Shown one piece after another: positions 18,682-30,154 of a stretch of 64,000 nucleotides of DNA (position 1 is its first letter; each line of letters starts with the position of its first letter). This DNA is from Marsupella aquatica (lineage: Eukaryota > Marchantiophyta), in contig OZ316898.1 of NCBI GenBank assembly GCA_973895155.1, forward strand, positions 8,742,001 through 8,806,000, written 5' to 3'. The notes below the pieces were generated by a model. The model saw only the letters and a program-made list of their open reading frames with translations. It did no database searches and was not told the DNA's origin. A program made the translations under genes and the position numbers.

Positions 18682-21600
18682 ATGAGCGCTCCGTCGTCGC
18701 CCTCTCTGTCATCTGGAAGCGACGATTTTGGAGCATTGCTGGATGCTGATCTACTCCAGACCTCGTCACCGGAAGAGTTAGCGGAGCTTTCGAAGGGTGG
18801 CTCTGAAGAAGACGTTGATATAGAGGAGGAGGAGGAGGAGGAGGAGGAGGAGGAGGAGGGAACTGAACAGGTCCAGGAATCGTCTGTCGAGGCGGCGGAG
18901 GCTGGAGAGGACTCTTTGGTTGTTGAGGTGGAAGAGAACGACGCAGAAGAAGGCTTTCAGGAAGAATACGAGAATTCAAAATTCTCTGCACAATTAGGGT
19001 ACATTACGCAAATTCGTGCATCCGTTCTCTCTGTCAATTTTCTGTCTTGCACGTAGGCCCCTCAAGTAGTATTTCCTCTTTCTTTCAGACGTTGCTTAAG
19101 AAATTGCTACCCATTACTTCGTTGTGTATCTGTGTAACTTGCATTGCGTGGACACGAATAAGCAGCATTTCCTTTGTCATTCATTCTTTCAGACATGATG
19201 TCTGCAAATAGCTTGGTTGTGTATCTGTGTCGTTTTGCTATGGGCGATTATCTGAAGATTGAATCCTGACTTAGATTCGTAGCTTAAGTTTGGAGAAATA
19301 TGTTATGACACCGGGCTTGAATAGAACTTAGATTCCCCAGTCTCGTTCAGCGACACTGAAGTGACCTCATCGTCGTGATAATGTAGCGACTCAAGCCTTA
19401 GTTTCATTGAGATGTCAGGATGTTGTCAGTGTAGGGTCAACGACATGACGGAAGGTTAACTATCCATTTCGACTGTAAAGGCCACATGGTGCTGTAGAGT
19501 AACTTTTAATGTTTTTCCGCTGCTCAGAGAAAATGTTCCTGAGAGAGAGCAGTTTGATGGGCAAGAACAGGTCGGACGGGGAAAGCGGAAGAGGGAGCAG
19601 GACGAAGATGAGGCTCGGCCACATCCTCCTGAGAAAGGTGCTCACACCCAGCCAGCCTATGCTTCCTACTTGCCAGTCCTTCCTTTTCATGTCACGGAAG
19701 CTTAACTTGATTGTTTGCACGTAGTACATCGATCCCTTTCACTTCATTTCAAAATCATTACACTTATCAAACGTCTAAGAAAACTTTCGCACAACTCTTT
19801 TCTGGGGTTTCTTGCCATGTAGAAATTTGCCCTCCCCACCCAGGGTTTATGTGGGGGGTTTGTATCCGGTGCGGTGAGAATAGACAAGTAAGCAACAGTG
19901 AACCAGAGCCAGCGGCAGTATCCCTCCGATACATTCATGAGGTATTTCAGTGAATTGTCATACTCGGGCTTTTAGTGGTCATTGAGCTTGCAAGTCATGT
20001 TTAACACGAAATTACTGCAGGAAGAGGAGTTCCCTGATCCTGTATTCGCTAGTAGTTACTTGGTGGCAGATGTGTATTTGAGTGCATGCTTCGGCGTAAT
20101 CAATTTTGAAGCTGACCCCGTCTTTGTCAAAAGGGGTTTTGAATGCTCTACAAGTTAATTATTGCACGCTCCCTATGGAAAGGCTTTGTTGCTTGGCTTA
20201 TATTCACTTCAGTCCATGTTAAGTATGTAATATGTTCTTGGTAGGGTTTGGAGGTTTCTGAAACGGAGGCAGCGAGAATGCGAAGAGATGAGCTCAAGCA
20301 TGTGATGCTCAAGCAAAAACTTTACCTCGTTCTTGATCTGGACCACACTATGCTAAACTCTGCACGGTTTATTGAAGTGCTTCCTCAAGAGGAGGCTCAT
20401 CTTGCAGCTTGCTACTCAAAAGGTACCCTTACTGTTTCACGTTCGGATGGAAATTTGAAAATTTTAGCGAGCTTTTGAAAATTTATGTTATTAGCGATTT
20501 TGCAAGAGAATGACGTCGTGGTTTTCTTCTTACATCATCTCTCATATTTGTTTTGCTGTTTGGTCCCATTTCTTATAAGCATGATATGAAGGCAATTCTT
20601 CTTTCCTTTTCTTCTTCTTTTGTTTTCATCTCCTGTCTCATTACGTCAAGATTCTGGCTGTACAGGGGGAATAGTTGGAGAAGGTGAGCGTGGATGCATA
20701 AATGGCCTGAATAGACTAAATAATTTGCAGATGTGGACAAAAATACGACCTTTTGCACGTGAGTTCATAGAGGCAGCAAGTAAGATCTGCGAGATATATG
20801 TCTACACAATGGGAGAACGGGCATATGCAGTAGCGATGGTACGCCTACTAGATCCAACTGGACGGTTTTTTGGTGATCGAATCATATCACAAGGAGACAG
20901 TACACGTAGTACGATGAAGGACCTCGATGTAGTACTTGGTGCAGAATCAGCAGTTGTGATTCTTGATGACACGGAAGGGGTGAGGAACACCTACCTTGAC
21001 TTCCTCTATCTTGTGATGTAGAGATCCTGCCGATTTCAATAACCTCTGATAAGATTTTCTTCCAGTGTTAATTTTTTGACGTTACAATTGGTATGCAGGT
21101 CTGGCCAAAACACAGAGCCAATCTCGTTTTAATGGAGAGGTACCATTTTTTCAGATCTAGTTGTAGGCAATTTGGCGTCAGAGGCTTATCTTTGACAGAA
21201 AAGGGGAGGGATGAAAGTGAGAAGGAAGGAGCACTTGCGATGGCTCTCAAAACTCTTCGCCGTATACACCATGCTGTCTTCAATGCTGCAAACCCGGTGA
21301 GTTCGTTGTGTCCAAGTTGTTCAGTCTATCACGTGTCTTTAACTTGCAATTGTTCGCTTGCTTACAACAGAATGTGTTACAAGTCTTTTAAGCTTGCTGG
21401 AGGAAAGTGTAGTCTTTGTCTGTTTGTCATTCCATCAATGTTCTGGTCCTTATCATGGGCAAATCTCCTTTGCCATCTGTTCGCTATTGTTCAATGCACA
21501 GTTTAGTATGGCAATGGTTTGACCCTGTGTCTCTCTTCGAGGATAAGGGGCGTAATTTTAAAGGTTGTTTGGTTTTGATTGTTACAAAATTGGCATATCT

Positions 21601-22451
21601 TGTATGCATGGGTTTGCCTACATTAAAATTTGACCATGAATGCAGCTGCAACTAATTCAAGTCATTTTGGCTGCAGATAGAAAGAGGAATCTCGAAAAAG
21701 GCTACTGACCATATGGACGTCAGAAAGGTATTTTTCTGACTCTCATAACAGGAGAAGAAAATGCTCCTGAAGTATATTTGTGCTGGACAATATCATTAGG
21801 GACTGCCACAGAAATAATGTTGCCCACTTATTGAGGCTAAGTTATGATTTCTGGTTCGCTCCTGGCCTTGAAAGATGGCTAAACTTGCATCCTTGTGCTT
21901 TTCAGGTCATTCAATCCCTTAGAGGGAGAATTCTCAATGGATGTCGAGTAGTTTTCAGTCGCATTTTCCCCATCGGCATGCCATATCCTGAGGGTCACGC
22001 ATTTTGGCGGCTGACAGCAGAGCTAGGGGCTCATTGCTCGACCGTAACAAACTCAACAACGACGCATGTTATAGCCTTAGATCAAGGAACGGAAAAGGCA
22101 CGGTGGGCGAAGCAGAACGGAAAGTTTCTGGTACACCCGTGCTGGGTAGAAGCTGCTAATTACCTGTGGTGTCGACCCGTGGAAGGGGACTTTCCTGTAG
22201 GGGAGAGCGATTCACTGCCACCTCTGACTTCTTTTGCCAAGACTGTCCCTGTGATGCAGCAGAGTAGACCAGAAACGCATAGAAATGGGGTTATAGAGGG
22301 TCCTCAAACCCCGTTACCAGAGAAAGTTGAAGTCATGGCTAAGAATATGATAAATGAAATAAAAATCTCTCCCAAGGAAGAAGATATAGAAGTTTTGGAC
22401 TCTCCGAAGATATCAAACAACCTTTGTACTCCTGCATCAGCCAGCACATGA
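18682..22451 (+). CDS. CPL4: RNA polymerase II CTD phosphatase-like protein (FCP1 family with BRCT)
   Basis: This removes phosphates from the Pol II C-terminal repeats in the nucleus, if the family role holds. Exons by GT-AG sites: 18682-18998, 19528-19637, 19823-19941, 20245-20422, 20666-20979, 21099-21296, 21677-21727 and 21906-22451. They total 1,833 nt and phase is kept throughout, giving 610 residues. An acidic N-terminus (poly-Glu near residues 48-60) precedes a Cys/His cluster (HPGFMWGVCIRCGE) and the YIHE segment. The catalytic DxDxT is D213-L-D215-H-T217. The second acidic pair is D342-D343 in VVILDD. A BRCT domain follows at about 437-525 (LNGCRVVFSRIFP, THVIA, LVHPCWVEAANYLW). The order matches plant CPL4, and CPL3 is the alternative, though CPL3 usually has a much longer N-terminus. 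Exons 1 and 2 are the least certain. Confidence 0.9.
18822..18859 (+). repeat. GAG trinucleotide microsatellite in CPL4 exon 1
   Basis: About 12 GAG repeats encode a Glu run in the acidic N-terminal region. It stays in frame. Confidence 0.9.
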
Positions 22452-24569
22452 GTGATTTGGAGCGTCATTGCAACAAGTCCTGCAAACGGCCTGGCTACTC
22501 GGTCCAGTTTTCTCAAAATGTGCTGCTCTCTGGCTTTGAATAAAACAGCCATGTACAGTGTCGGCTTTCGAATTTTTGTAGAGAAACAATCTGTCGTGAC
22601 CATGACGGCGAATTCTGAAAGCTTAGACGGATTTCATTCCCATTGAAAGGAGCGTTATTTCAATTTTGTGAGATACTCTTGTTGTGTCCCAGCAGACTGG
22701 GTGGGATGGGTCCCAATTTGTCCGATCGCTTGAAAACATTTTCACTTTTGTCTGATATGGTGTAACTTTAATAACAGTATTGTGGGATCTCGGAAGGAGG
22801 AAGGCCATCAGCACACCCCTATTCTTGGAATATTGTCCTCAGCTTGTGTAATTTGCATCATGTCTTTTTTGTTGGCATCTATCTTTTTTGTTTGCATGGA
22901 GATCGAGAAGTGATCTGAGTCTACTACCAGTTGGGCAAGAATCCACTCGCGGTTACGTTTTCCTGAGGTGTTTCCTTCGCTCGCGATGAAGTATTTACTG
23001 GCTTCAGCATTTTCTATGTCCTGTGGTAATATGAGCATTGAAACTCTCATGTGCCCATAAACCACTGTTTAGAAACGAGCTGTTCCAGCACGCTACTTTC
23101 TGGACTAGTTTACATCTCTGCTTTGATTTGGCTGCATACCTCACCAGCTCATTCGTCAGACTGTCTTAGGTACCTTTACTTCGTTATAATCGCCTCCTTT
23201 GATGCCATCATGTCCACCCAGACGAGTTAAGCATCACTGCTTTAAACCACCAGTACAACTTTAAATGCTATTACTCATTTCATAGATTTCAAACTCCAAG
23301 ATCTACCGTACACCTCTAAATGCTAGTGGTAACGCAGAGGCACACTCAATTCACGGGCTTCAAGCTCGGAGATATTGGAGCTGAAGTACACCTATAGTAG
23401 ATTATTCTACTGGTAGTCTAGTACACCAAAAGCAAACGTTGTGTTCATTTTATAGGCATCAAATTCCAAGATTTAATCTCTATACTTTCCTCTGAATAGT
23501 GCAGCAAACTTTGGGAAATTTTCGGAGTACTCTACAATATTCGTATGAGCGGATATGACAAGTTCACGCGGAGTGTACCACGATTGAAGTAAGTTACGGG
23601 AGCCTCAAGCGTACTGTATTTTGGAATACAATATGACTATTTTGGGGACGCAACAGTAAAAGGCGACAGAGAAATAAAAGAGTAGACACGAGGTACTGAG
23701 GCAGCCACGAAGCTCCTAACTTGCGGTCGTCCTCTCTGCTTTCTGATCATCCGCAGTGGGCATGATCCACAGAAGACGAGCTGCATTTATCATCTCACTC
23801 CTGCCCAACAAGCCTTTCTGCAATTCAGCCATTGGGCATGATCCACAAAAGACGAGCTGCATTTATCATTTCACTTCTGCCCAACAAGCCAGGTGGTGAA
23901 AACAGCTTTCGTCTCCATCCGAGAGATACGCCTATAGACAGCCCAGCACGGAACGTTTGGAATTTCAGCCGAAGGTTGTGATCTCTGTTCTCTTGATCCA
24001 CATAAAAGTGTCGGTATTGTTAATTAAAACTTTCGCCGTACCATATCCCTTAGATCACGGAGTCCGTGCGATTGCGTTCTTGTGGTTTAGAGTTATAACT
24101 GGAAAAGCGGGAACTAGGAATACTTCTGGTCCATTTGAAACTCCTGCAGCGTCATAGCTTTGACTGCATTGCAGCTTCTTATTCACGTCGAAGCATTTCT
24201 TTCCTGATTCCTGTTTTTGCCTTTGCAGTCGATTCCGTAAAGAAACTCTGCTTTATCCTCTCTGGAACTTGGCCCAGCTGCCTGCTCCGCTCTGCTTTAC
24301 TTTGCTTTGTCCCCCTTCGTGGTTGCTATTCTGCACCCTATGCGATTGGCATCGTTGATTTCCTCGCGCAGCGCAATGATTAATTGAGGAGAGACGATTT
24401 CCACAGAATGGAAGAGCTCTACTGAAAATGCAGTCTCCCACGTTCCACTCATCAGCATTGATGGCTGCTTCGGATGGCAAAGGTATGTGGATATAGCAGT
24501 CAGCTGTTCAGAAGACGAGTGATGACGTGCAGTGGGATTTTTTAGTTCCTCGAGCTCGCTGTCGCATTA
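22452..24569. other. Intergenic region between the CPL4-like and Rieske genes
   Basis: The first few hundred bases should be the CPL4-like 3' UTR. No other gene is recognised. The only structure noted is the 57-bp direct repeat at 23758-23890. Confidence 0.5.
23758..23890. repeat. Direct repeat of 57 bp, two copies
   Basis: Copies at 23758-23814 and 23834-23890 (gggcatgatccac to gcccaacaagcc) differ at about three positions and sit 76 bases apart start to start. They lie about 700 bp upstream of the Rieske gene. Confidence 0.85.
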
Positions 24570-27500
24570 ATGGCGACTTGTATGCGAGCTGTTTGGGCGT
24601 GTTCTTCAGCGGTGGCATGTCCTCGTGGGGGCACTAGCTATAGCAGCAGAAATTATTTCTGGAGAAATACGAGCGAAAGCAAATTAAGTTGTTCCATTCT
24701 GGCATCCCATTTCCATGGCCGGGTGTCCTCTGTATCAACTGTGTATAATTTGCAGCAGCCCTGGGTTTGGAAGGGCCGCCCTGCAAATACTGTTTCTATG
24801 AACGCAATAGCGGAGCAGAATTTGACAGAAGAAGATTCGGCGGTTCAAGGAGAGGATGGGGTGATAGTGGGCACGGAAGACAATTTCTTGAATGAGGAAA
24901 AGGTTGATTATAGTTGGGAGACAGAATGGTATCCGTTGTATTTGAGCAGTGAAATCCCTCGTGAGGCGCCTCTAGCGCTGAGCGTCTTTGATCGATCGTT
25001 GGTCCTCTTCTACGATGGAGATGGCACGCTTAACTGCCTGGAAGATCGATGTCCACACAGGTTGGTGCTCCTGTTCTATCCCAGATTCTCCCACAGAATT
25101 GCAACGTCTTGCTTGGCAGTAGGTATGCATGTCGGTGTTCTCCAGTAAAAATCCATTCTCCGGGTATCTTAGGGCTACCTAAACTCGGCTGAATTGCTTT
25201 GAAACCAGAAGCTCTCTACGAAAGAATAACACTTATCGTACCCAGCTTGATCAGCTTGAAGAGCCCAATTTGGTAACAGTTTTCTCTTTCTCCGGATTCG
25301 TTTCCTTATTCAGTTACAACTCTACACGAGCTAACTAATCATTTTTCCAGCTTGATCAGCATGAAAAGCTCAGTCTTATCAGAATTGGCTGTTGTCGCGA
25401 CTCGTGAACTGCTTCACTGGCAATTATGCGAGCTATCTGATTATCTTCCCAGCTTTATCTGCTGGAAAAGCTCGCTTTCTAATTGATTCGTTTTGTGAAC
25501 AGGCTAGCGAAATTATCAGAAGGCCAAGTTATAGATGGCGCCATCGAATGTTTGTACCATGGTTGGCAATTCCGAGGCGATGGGACTTGTACAAAGCTTC
25601 CACAGGTTTGTTTCTGAGACGCGTATACTTGTGTTATCTTGTGCGAGTATAGGTACTTGTGCATCCAATTTCATCCACAAATAGATTATTCGGATCTCTG
25701 ACCTTGTGAGAAAGCTAAGATCTGTCTCGCATTGGAGAATACGAATGAAGGTTTTCGACTATTAGTCCAGGCCAGACATGGGACTTGTTGGAGAAGAAGA
25801 AGAAACAGAAACTCAGATGTTTCGACTCCAAAAATCCATTGTCGAACACACTTGAGCCAATTGTTCTTTCATAGGATGACGGATGGTATTTCTTGAAGAA
25901 GAAGAAGAAGAAGAAGAAGAAGAAGAAGAAGAAGAAGAAACTCAGATGTTTCGACTCCAAGAATTTATCTTCGAACACACTTGAGCCAATTGTTCTTTCA
26001 GAGGATGTCGGAGCCTGTAAACTGGTATACAAGTCGACTAGAGTTGTCAAAGTACTAACCTACATGATCCAGTTCGTTTAACTGGTGTTGGGCTATTTCT
26101 AGACAGTTAAAGTTACAGTATCCGCAGCTCAGATTTCATCCCAGTTCGGCAGTGACTAAAAAGAATTGCGTATCTACTCCACTAATGCCAACGTGCGTCT
26201 CTATCTCCACGACAAGGGCCCATCCTCTGATAATGGAAAACAACCAGAGGAAACGTGACCCTCACAGACAGGGACCCAAACTCTCATGTGGGTCCAACTC
26301 GTCTATAGCATTGGACCACATTTGGGACAACCAGCTCTTTACTTTTGAGATTTAGGCACCTCAAACGTCTCAACGTATATTATTGGTTCTGGCAGGGTTT
26401 GACTATATTCTGAGATCTAAGTGGATTATTGTCAAGTATCTGACAGTTGCCTGCCGTGTTTGTTGTGCCAGCTCCTTCCAGGAGCCAAAATTCCGAAACA
26501 GGCATGTGCACGCTCGTATGCCATCAAGGAATCTCAAGAAGTGGTATGGGTTTGGATGGCAGAAAAGAGCACTGCCGATGAGACAAAGTTGCCCTGGTTT
26601 GAACACTATGAACTCGAGAACTTTGGCCACTTTTCGTCCATTCATGAGATGCCCTACGATTACTCCATCCTGCTGGAGAACCTGCTTGATCCGGCTCACA
26701 TCCCGATCTCCCACAACAGAACAGACCCAGCAGCGAAAAGAGAACTGGCCCAAGCTCTGCAATTCGAGGTCACGGAACGCACGGGACGAGGCTTTGCAGG
26801 CACATGGAACAACATCCTCACTCCAGACAAGGTAGCCAAGCTCCGGTTCCAGGCCCCATGCGTAATAAGCAACGATGTCTGGAGACAAAATCCCAAGGAC
26901 GGACTACAAGAGATAGTCTGCAGCATTCTGCTGTGTCGGCCTGCCGGGCAAGGAAAATCCATGCTCATTGCTCGATTCGGTGTTCAGAATCTGTTCAAGA
27001 GAAATTCTTTGCTGGGCCTGTTTCCAAGCTGGGTCGTCCACAACACGAGCTGCACTGTGCTGGAGCAGGACATGGGCTTCCTCTCGTCCCAGAACGAGGT
27101 TCTCATCAGAGAAAATGTGCCCACCAAGGATCTGTATCTCAACATTCGGTCCCAGGACACCTGGGTCTTGGAATTCCGCCAATGGATGGACAAAGTCGGT
27201 CATGGCTTGCCCTACTACTGGGGCCATCGCACACTCTCTTCAGCAGCCAAGTCAGCTGTGGAAGAAGGTGCGCCAGCCGGTCTCTTCGCCAGTACATCAG
27301 CTTCCTTCCCTTCCCAAGGAGCACTAGCAGGGTCCATGTTTGCCAGGGAGCCCACACATCGATACTATCGCCATTTTGTTCACTGTAAATCGTGCAGGAA
27401 TGCGTTGAGGTTTTTCCAGAAAGGAAGGGATGTGGGGTTGGCAGTGGCAGCTCTCTCAGCTGGACTGGCTTTGGCTGTGTTCTACAGGAGCCATCTCTGG

Positions 27501-27611
27501 AGGACTCTCTTCGTGGTTTTGGCTATGGTCTCGTGCGCTGCGTCATGGGCCTGCACTCGAGCCACTGCTGCTCTCACGAAGAGTTTTTCCCGACCACATA
27601 GATATTCCTAG
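24570..27611 (+). CDS. Chloroplast Rieske oxygenase, PAO/PTC52/TIC55-like
   Basis: This is a Rieske-type non-heme iron oxygenase of the plastid membranes, the family that acts on chlorophyll-related substrates or plastid import. Exons 24570-25060, 25503-25605 and 26472-27611 keep phase and give 577 residues. The first about 70 residues are Ser/Arg-rich like a transit peptide. The Rieske cluster ligands are C161-P-H163 and C180-L-Y-H183. The mononuclear iron site is D271-P-A-H274 with H279 ([12 protein letters not shown]). The PAO C-terminal domain carries the family CxxC at C503-K-S-C506, followed by two hydrophobic segments that would anchor it. The first of these is about [17 protein letters not shown]. 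Start chosen at the first ATG giving a transit peptide. Which subfamily (PAO, PTC52, TIC55) is not settled by eye. Confidence 0.92.
25806..26015. repeat. GAA microsatellite and segmental duplication in Rieske intron 2
   Basis: A (GAA)n run at about 25894-25939 lies between two copies of a stretch of about 75 bp (actcagatgtttcgactcca to ccaattgttctttca), near 25819-25880 and 25939-26000. The duplication starts at the GAA-rich edge in both copies. Confidence 0.85.
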
Positions 27612-27870
27612 GCTGGTATGTGTACCCAATTACTCATATTTCTTGACCCAGGATACCTTTCCAAACCCCGTGTACAGACGAGAATTCTGGGTTTTTTCTT
27701 GGTTTTTTTTTTTTGGGGGGGGGGGGGGGGGTTTGATTGGGGGTTTTTGGGTTTTGATTGGGGGCGGAGTAGGGTAACCCATCCTCAAGAGGTGGCAATG
27801 GGCTGTAAACCCCCGAGAGTGGTTAGTCTGTGGGGTTTGGAGCCCTTGTACCCTAAGTGGGGATGATCAT
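27612..27870. other. Rieske gene 3' flank with T12 and G17 homopolymers
   Basis: T12 at 27703-27714 is followed at once by G17 at 27715-27731, then by further G4-G5 runs to about 27765. G-quadruplex formation is plausible. Base-call or assembly errors are also likely in such runs. Confidence 0.7.
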
Positions 27871-28680
27871 GAGTTACCAAGAGTAAGACCCAAGTGAATT
27901 TTTGAGATGTTCATCTCACACTTTGATGCTAGGAAACTCTTGGTTGTTTACGGTGCAAGTCGAGCAGTCGAGTGTCTGTCTGCCCTCTGGAATTGATTAA
28001 GCTCTTGGTCGTTTATTCCTATTACACTGCAAGTACATGACCTGCACTTGCATGTCTGCTTAGTTGTCTGTGGGGATGAGTTACCAAGAGTAAGCGCCCT
28101 TGTGAATTTTTGAAACATTCACCTCACACATTTACACTAGCATCACTCTTGTTTGTTTAGGGCGCCTGTTGATCGTGTGCCTGCCCTCATGGAGTCGATG
28201 CAGCTCTTGGTCATTTACACTGCAATTAGGTGATCAGTATTTGCATGCTGGTCTGCTTAGTTGTTTGTGGGGACGAGTTACCAAGAGTGAGCCCCCAAGT
28301 GAACTTTTGAAACATTAACCTCACACTTTTGCACTAGCATCACTCTGGTTTGTCTAAGGTGCAAGTCGCTTGTCTGCCTGCCCTTGTGGAGTTGATTAAG
28401 TTCTTGGTCGTTTACACTTCAAGTAGATGATCAGTACTTGCATGCTGGTTTGCTTAGTTGTTTGTGGGGATGAGTTAAGCAGAGTAAGGCCCCAAGTGAA
28501 TTTTGGAAACATTCACCTCACACTTTACAACTGGCGTCATTCTTGTTCATTTAGGGTGCAAGTCGCTCATCTGTCCTTGTGGAGTGGATTAAGCTTTTGG
28601 TCATTTACATTGCAAGGAGATTTACATTGCAAGGAGATGATCTTTCCTTTATGCAAGTTTGCTTAGTTGTCTGCCACTTG
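27871..28680. repeat. Four tandem copies of a repeat of about 200 bp
   Basis: Units begin with gagttaccaagagta (or close forms) at 27871, 28078, 28275 and 28472, giving periods of 207, 197 and 197. Shared inner blocks are ttcacctcacac, ggtgcaagtcg, cttggtcgtttaca and gcttagttgt. The last copy carries an extra small duplication (gcaaggagatttacatt). No coding potential. Confidence 0.9.
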
Positions 28681-29076
28681 TGGTTGGCAGCAACCAGGGT
28701 CCACTTAGACAGGGGGGCCCATGAAATTGTTCATTATCTTGTATTCTTATTTAAATTTGGGAATTCCCATGCTAGGCTGGCATAGGGGTTATGTGGCCTC
28801 GCCCCCAGGGTTCTGCCCCAAAGCCCTAAACCATTTAGCAGAGAAAATTTCAAGTTGGGGTTTACAGAAGGGTACCCAAGCCCTAAGGTGCAAACGGGCC
28901 CAGCTCTTGCCTCCTTGGGTGAGGGAAAACCCTTTCATGTTATTAATAACTAGCCCAATGCTAGTGCATTGTACAAAAGATGTTGAGGTGAGACATAACT
29001 GTCAAGATGACATAAACAAGTGTAGGTGAGCTCATTCCCAGTGCATTGCAAAAAAATGTTATGCAGAAGATGTCGT

Positions 29077-29440
29077 GGAGTCGTTACATAAAAGAAGCTG
29101 TTGCATAAAAAAGGTTGTGTTTGGGTTTTTTTTGAATAAAAAACAACATTGCATAAAAGATGTTGTGTTCGGGGTTTCATTGCATAAAAGTTATTGTTGT
29201 GCAGAAGATGTAACTTATTAAATAATAGATTTTGGAATAGATTACAATGTGCAAAGATGGAGTCGTGACATAAAAGAAGCTGTTGCATAAAAAAGGTTGT
29301 GTTTGGGTTTTTTTTGAATAAAAGACAACATTGCATAAAAGATGTTGTGTTGGGGGTTTCATTGCATAAAAGTTATTGTTGTGCAGAAGATGTAACTTAT
29401 TAAATAATAGATTTCGGAATAGATTACAATGTGCAAAGAT
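29077..29440. repeat. Tandem duplication, two copies of 182 bp
   Basis: Copies start at 29077 and 29259 with ggagtcgt(t/g)acataaaag and are nearly identical through gtgcaaagatg. The high identity points to a recent event. The AT-rich unit has itself an internal gcataaaag motif repeated several times. Confidence 0.9.
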
Positions 29441-30154
29441 GTCAAGGTGACGCAAAGAAATGAAGGCTGTGTGTGTGTTGCACAAAAGATGTCATAGTTT
29501 GTGGGTGCAAAAGTCTCTGAAGCCCCTAAATGGGTGGGATTATCTATTATAATGTGATGTTGTTTTGTGTTGCTGGGCCTTGTTCAACTTGCTGTAGGTG
29601 CAAAATCTGTCCCGGACTCTAGTACACTTGGCCAATTTGTTCTTTATGAGCCACTAGAAAGCCTCAAGAGGTACTCTAAGAGTATAGTCAATAAGTTCAA
29701 AGGTCATAAGGCTTGGAACTGTTGCCTCTTCAATAGTGGTTGTTTCCTAAACCCCCCAAAGGACACACTGGGTGGACATTAAGGAAATTTACTACATGGG
29801 TATCTGATGAGCATTCTGCTTAATAGCTTTACCTGAAAAGCTACATTTGATGCAAATTTAGCAGAAAGCTGTAGTAGACATGCAAATTTTGGGGCTAGCC
29901 TCTATTATCTTTAATGAAAGTGGACATACCGAGTGAACCTCAATTTTCGGCAAAGAACAAGATAAAAAATAGCAAGTCTGAAGTCACATGTGGCAAACAT
30001 AAAGCCATGCATGCAGTTTAGGGAGAAGTAAGTATAATTGAAGCTTGCTTTAGTCAGGCCCATGATCCCATAATTTGGCAGAGCTCTGACTGAATAAAGA
30101 GGCAACACACTATCATGGCATGACGAAGCGACCATTGGCATTGTCACCAGCCCC
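29441..30154. other. Non-coding, no feature recognised
   Basis: This is downstream of the minus-strand receptor kinase, so its right end should include that gene's 3' UTR. I see nothing else. Confidence 0.5.

Noticed and set aside
25715-26050. 111-codon minus-strand frame with poly-Phe
   Set aside because: It is the reverse reading of the GAA microsatellite inside an intron.
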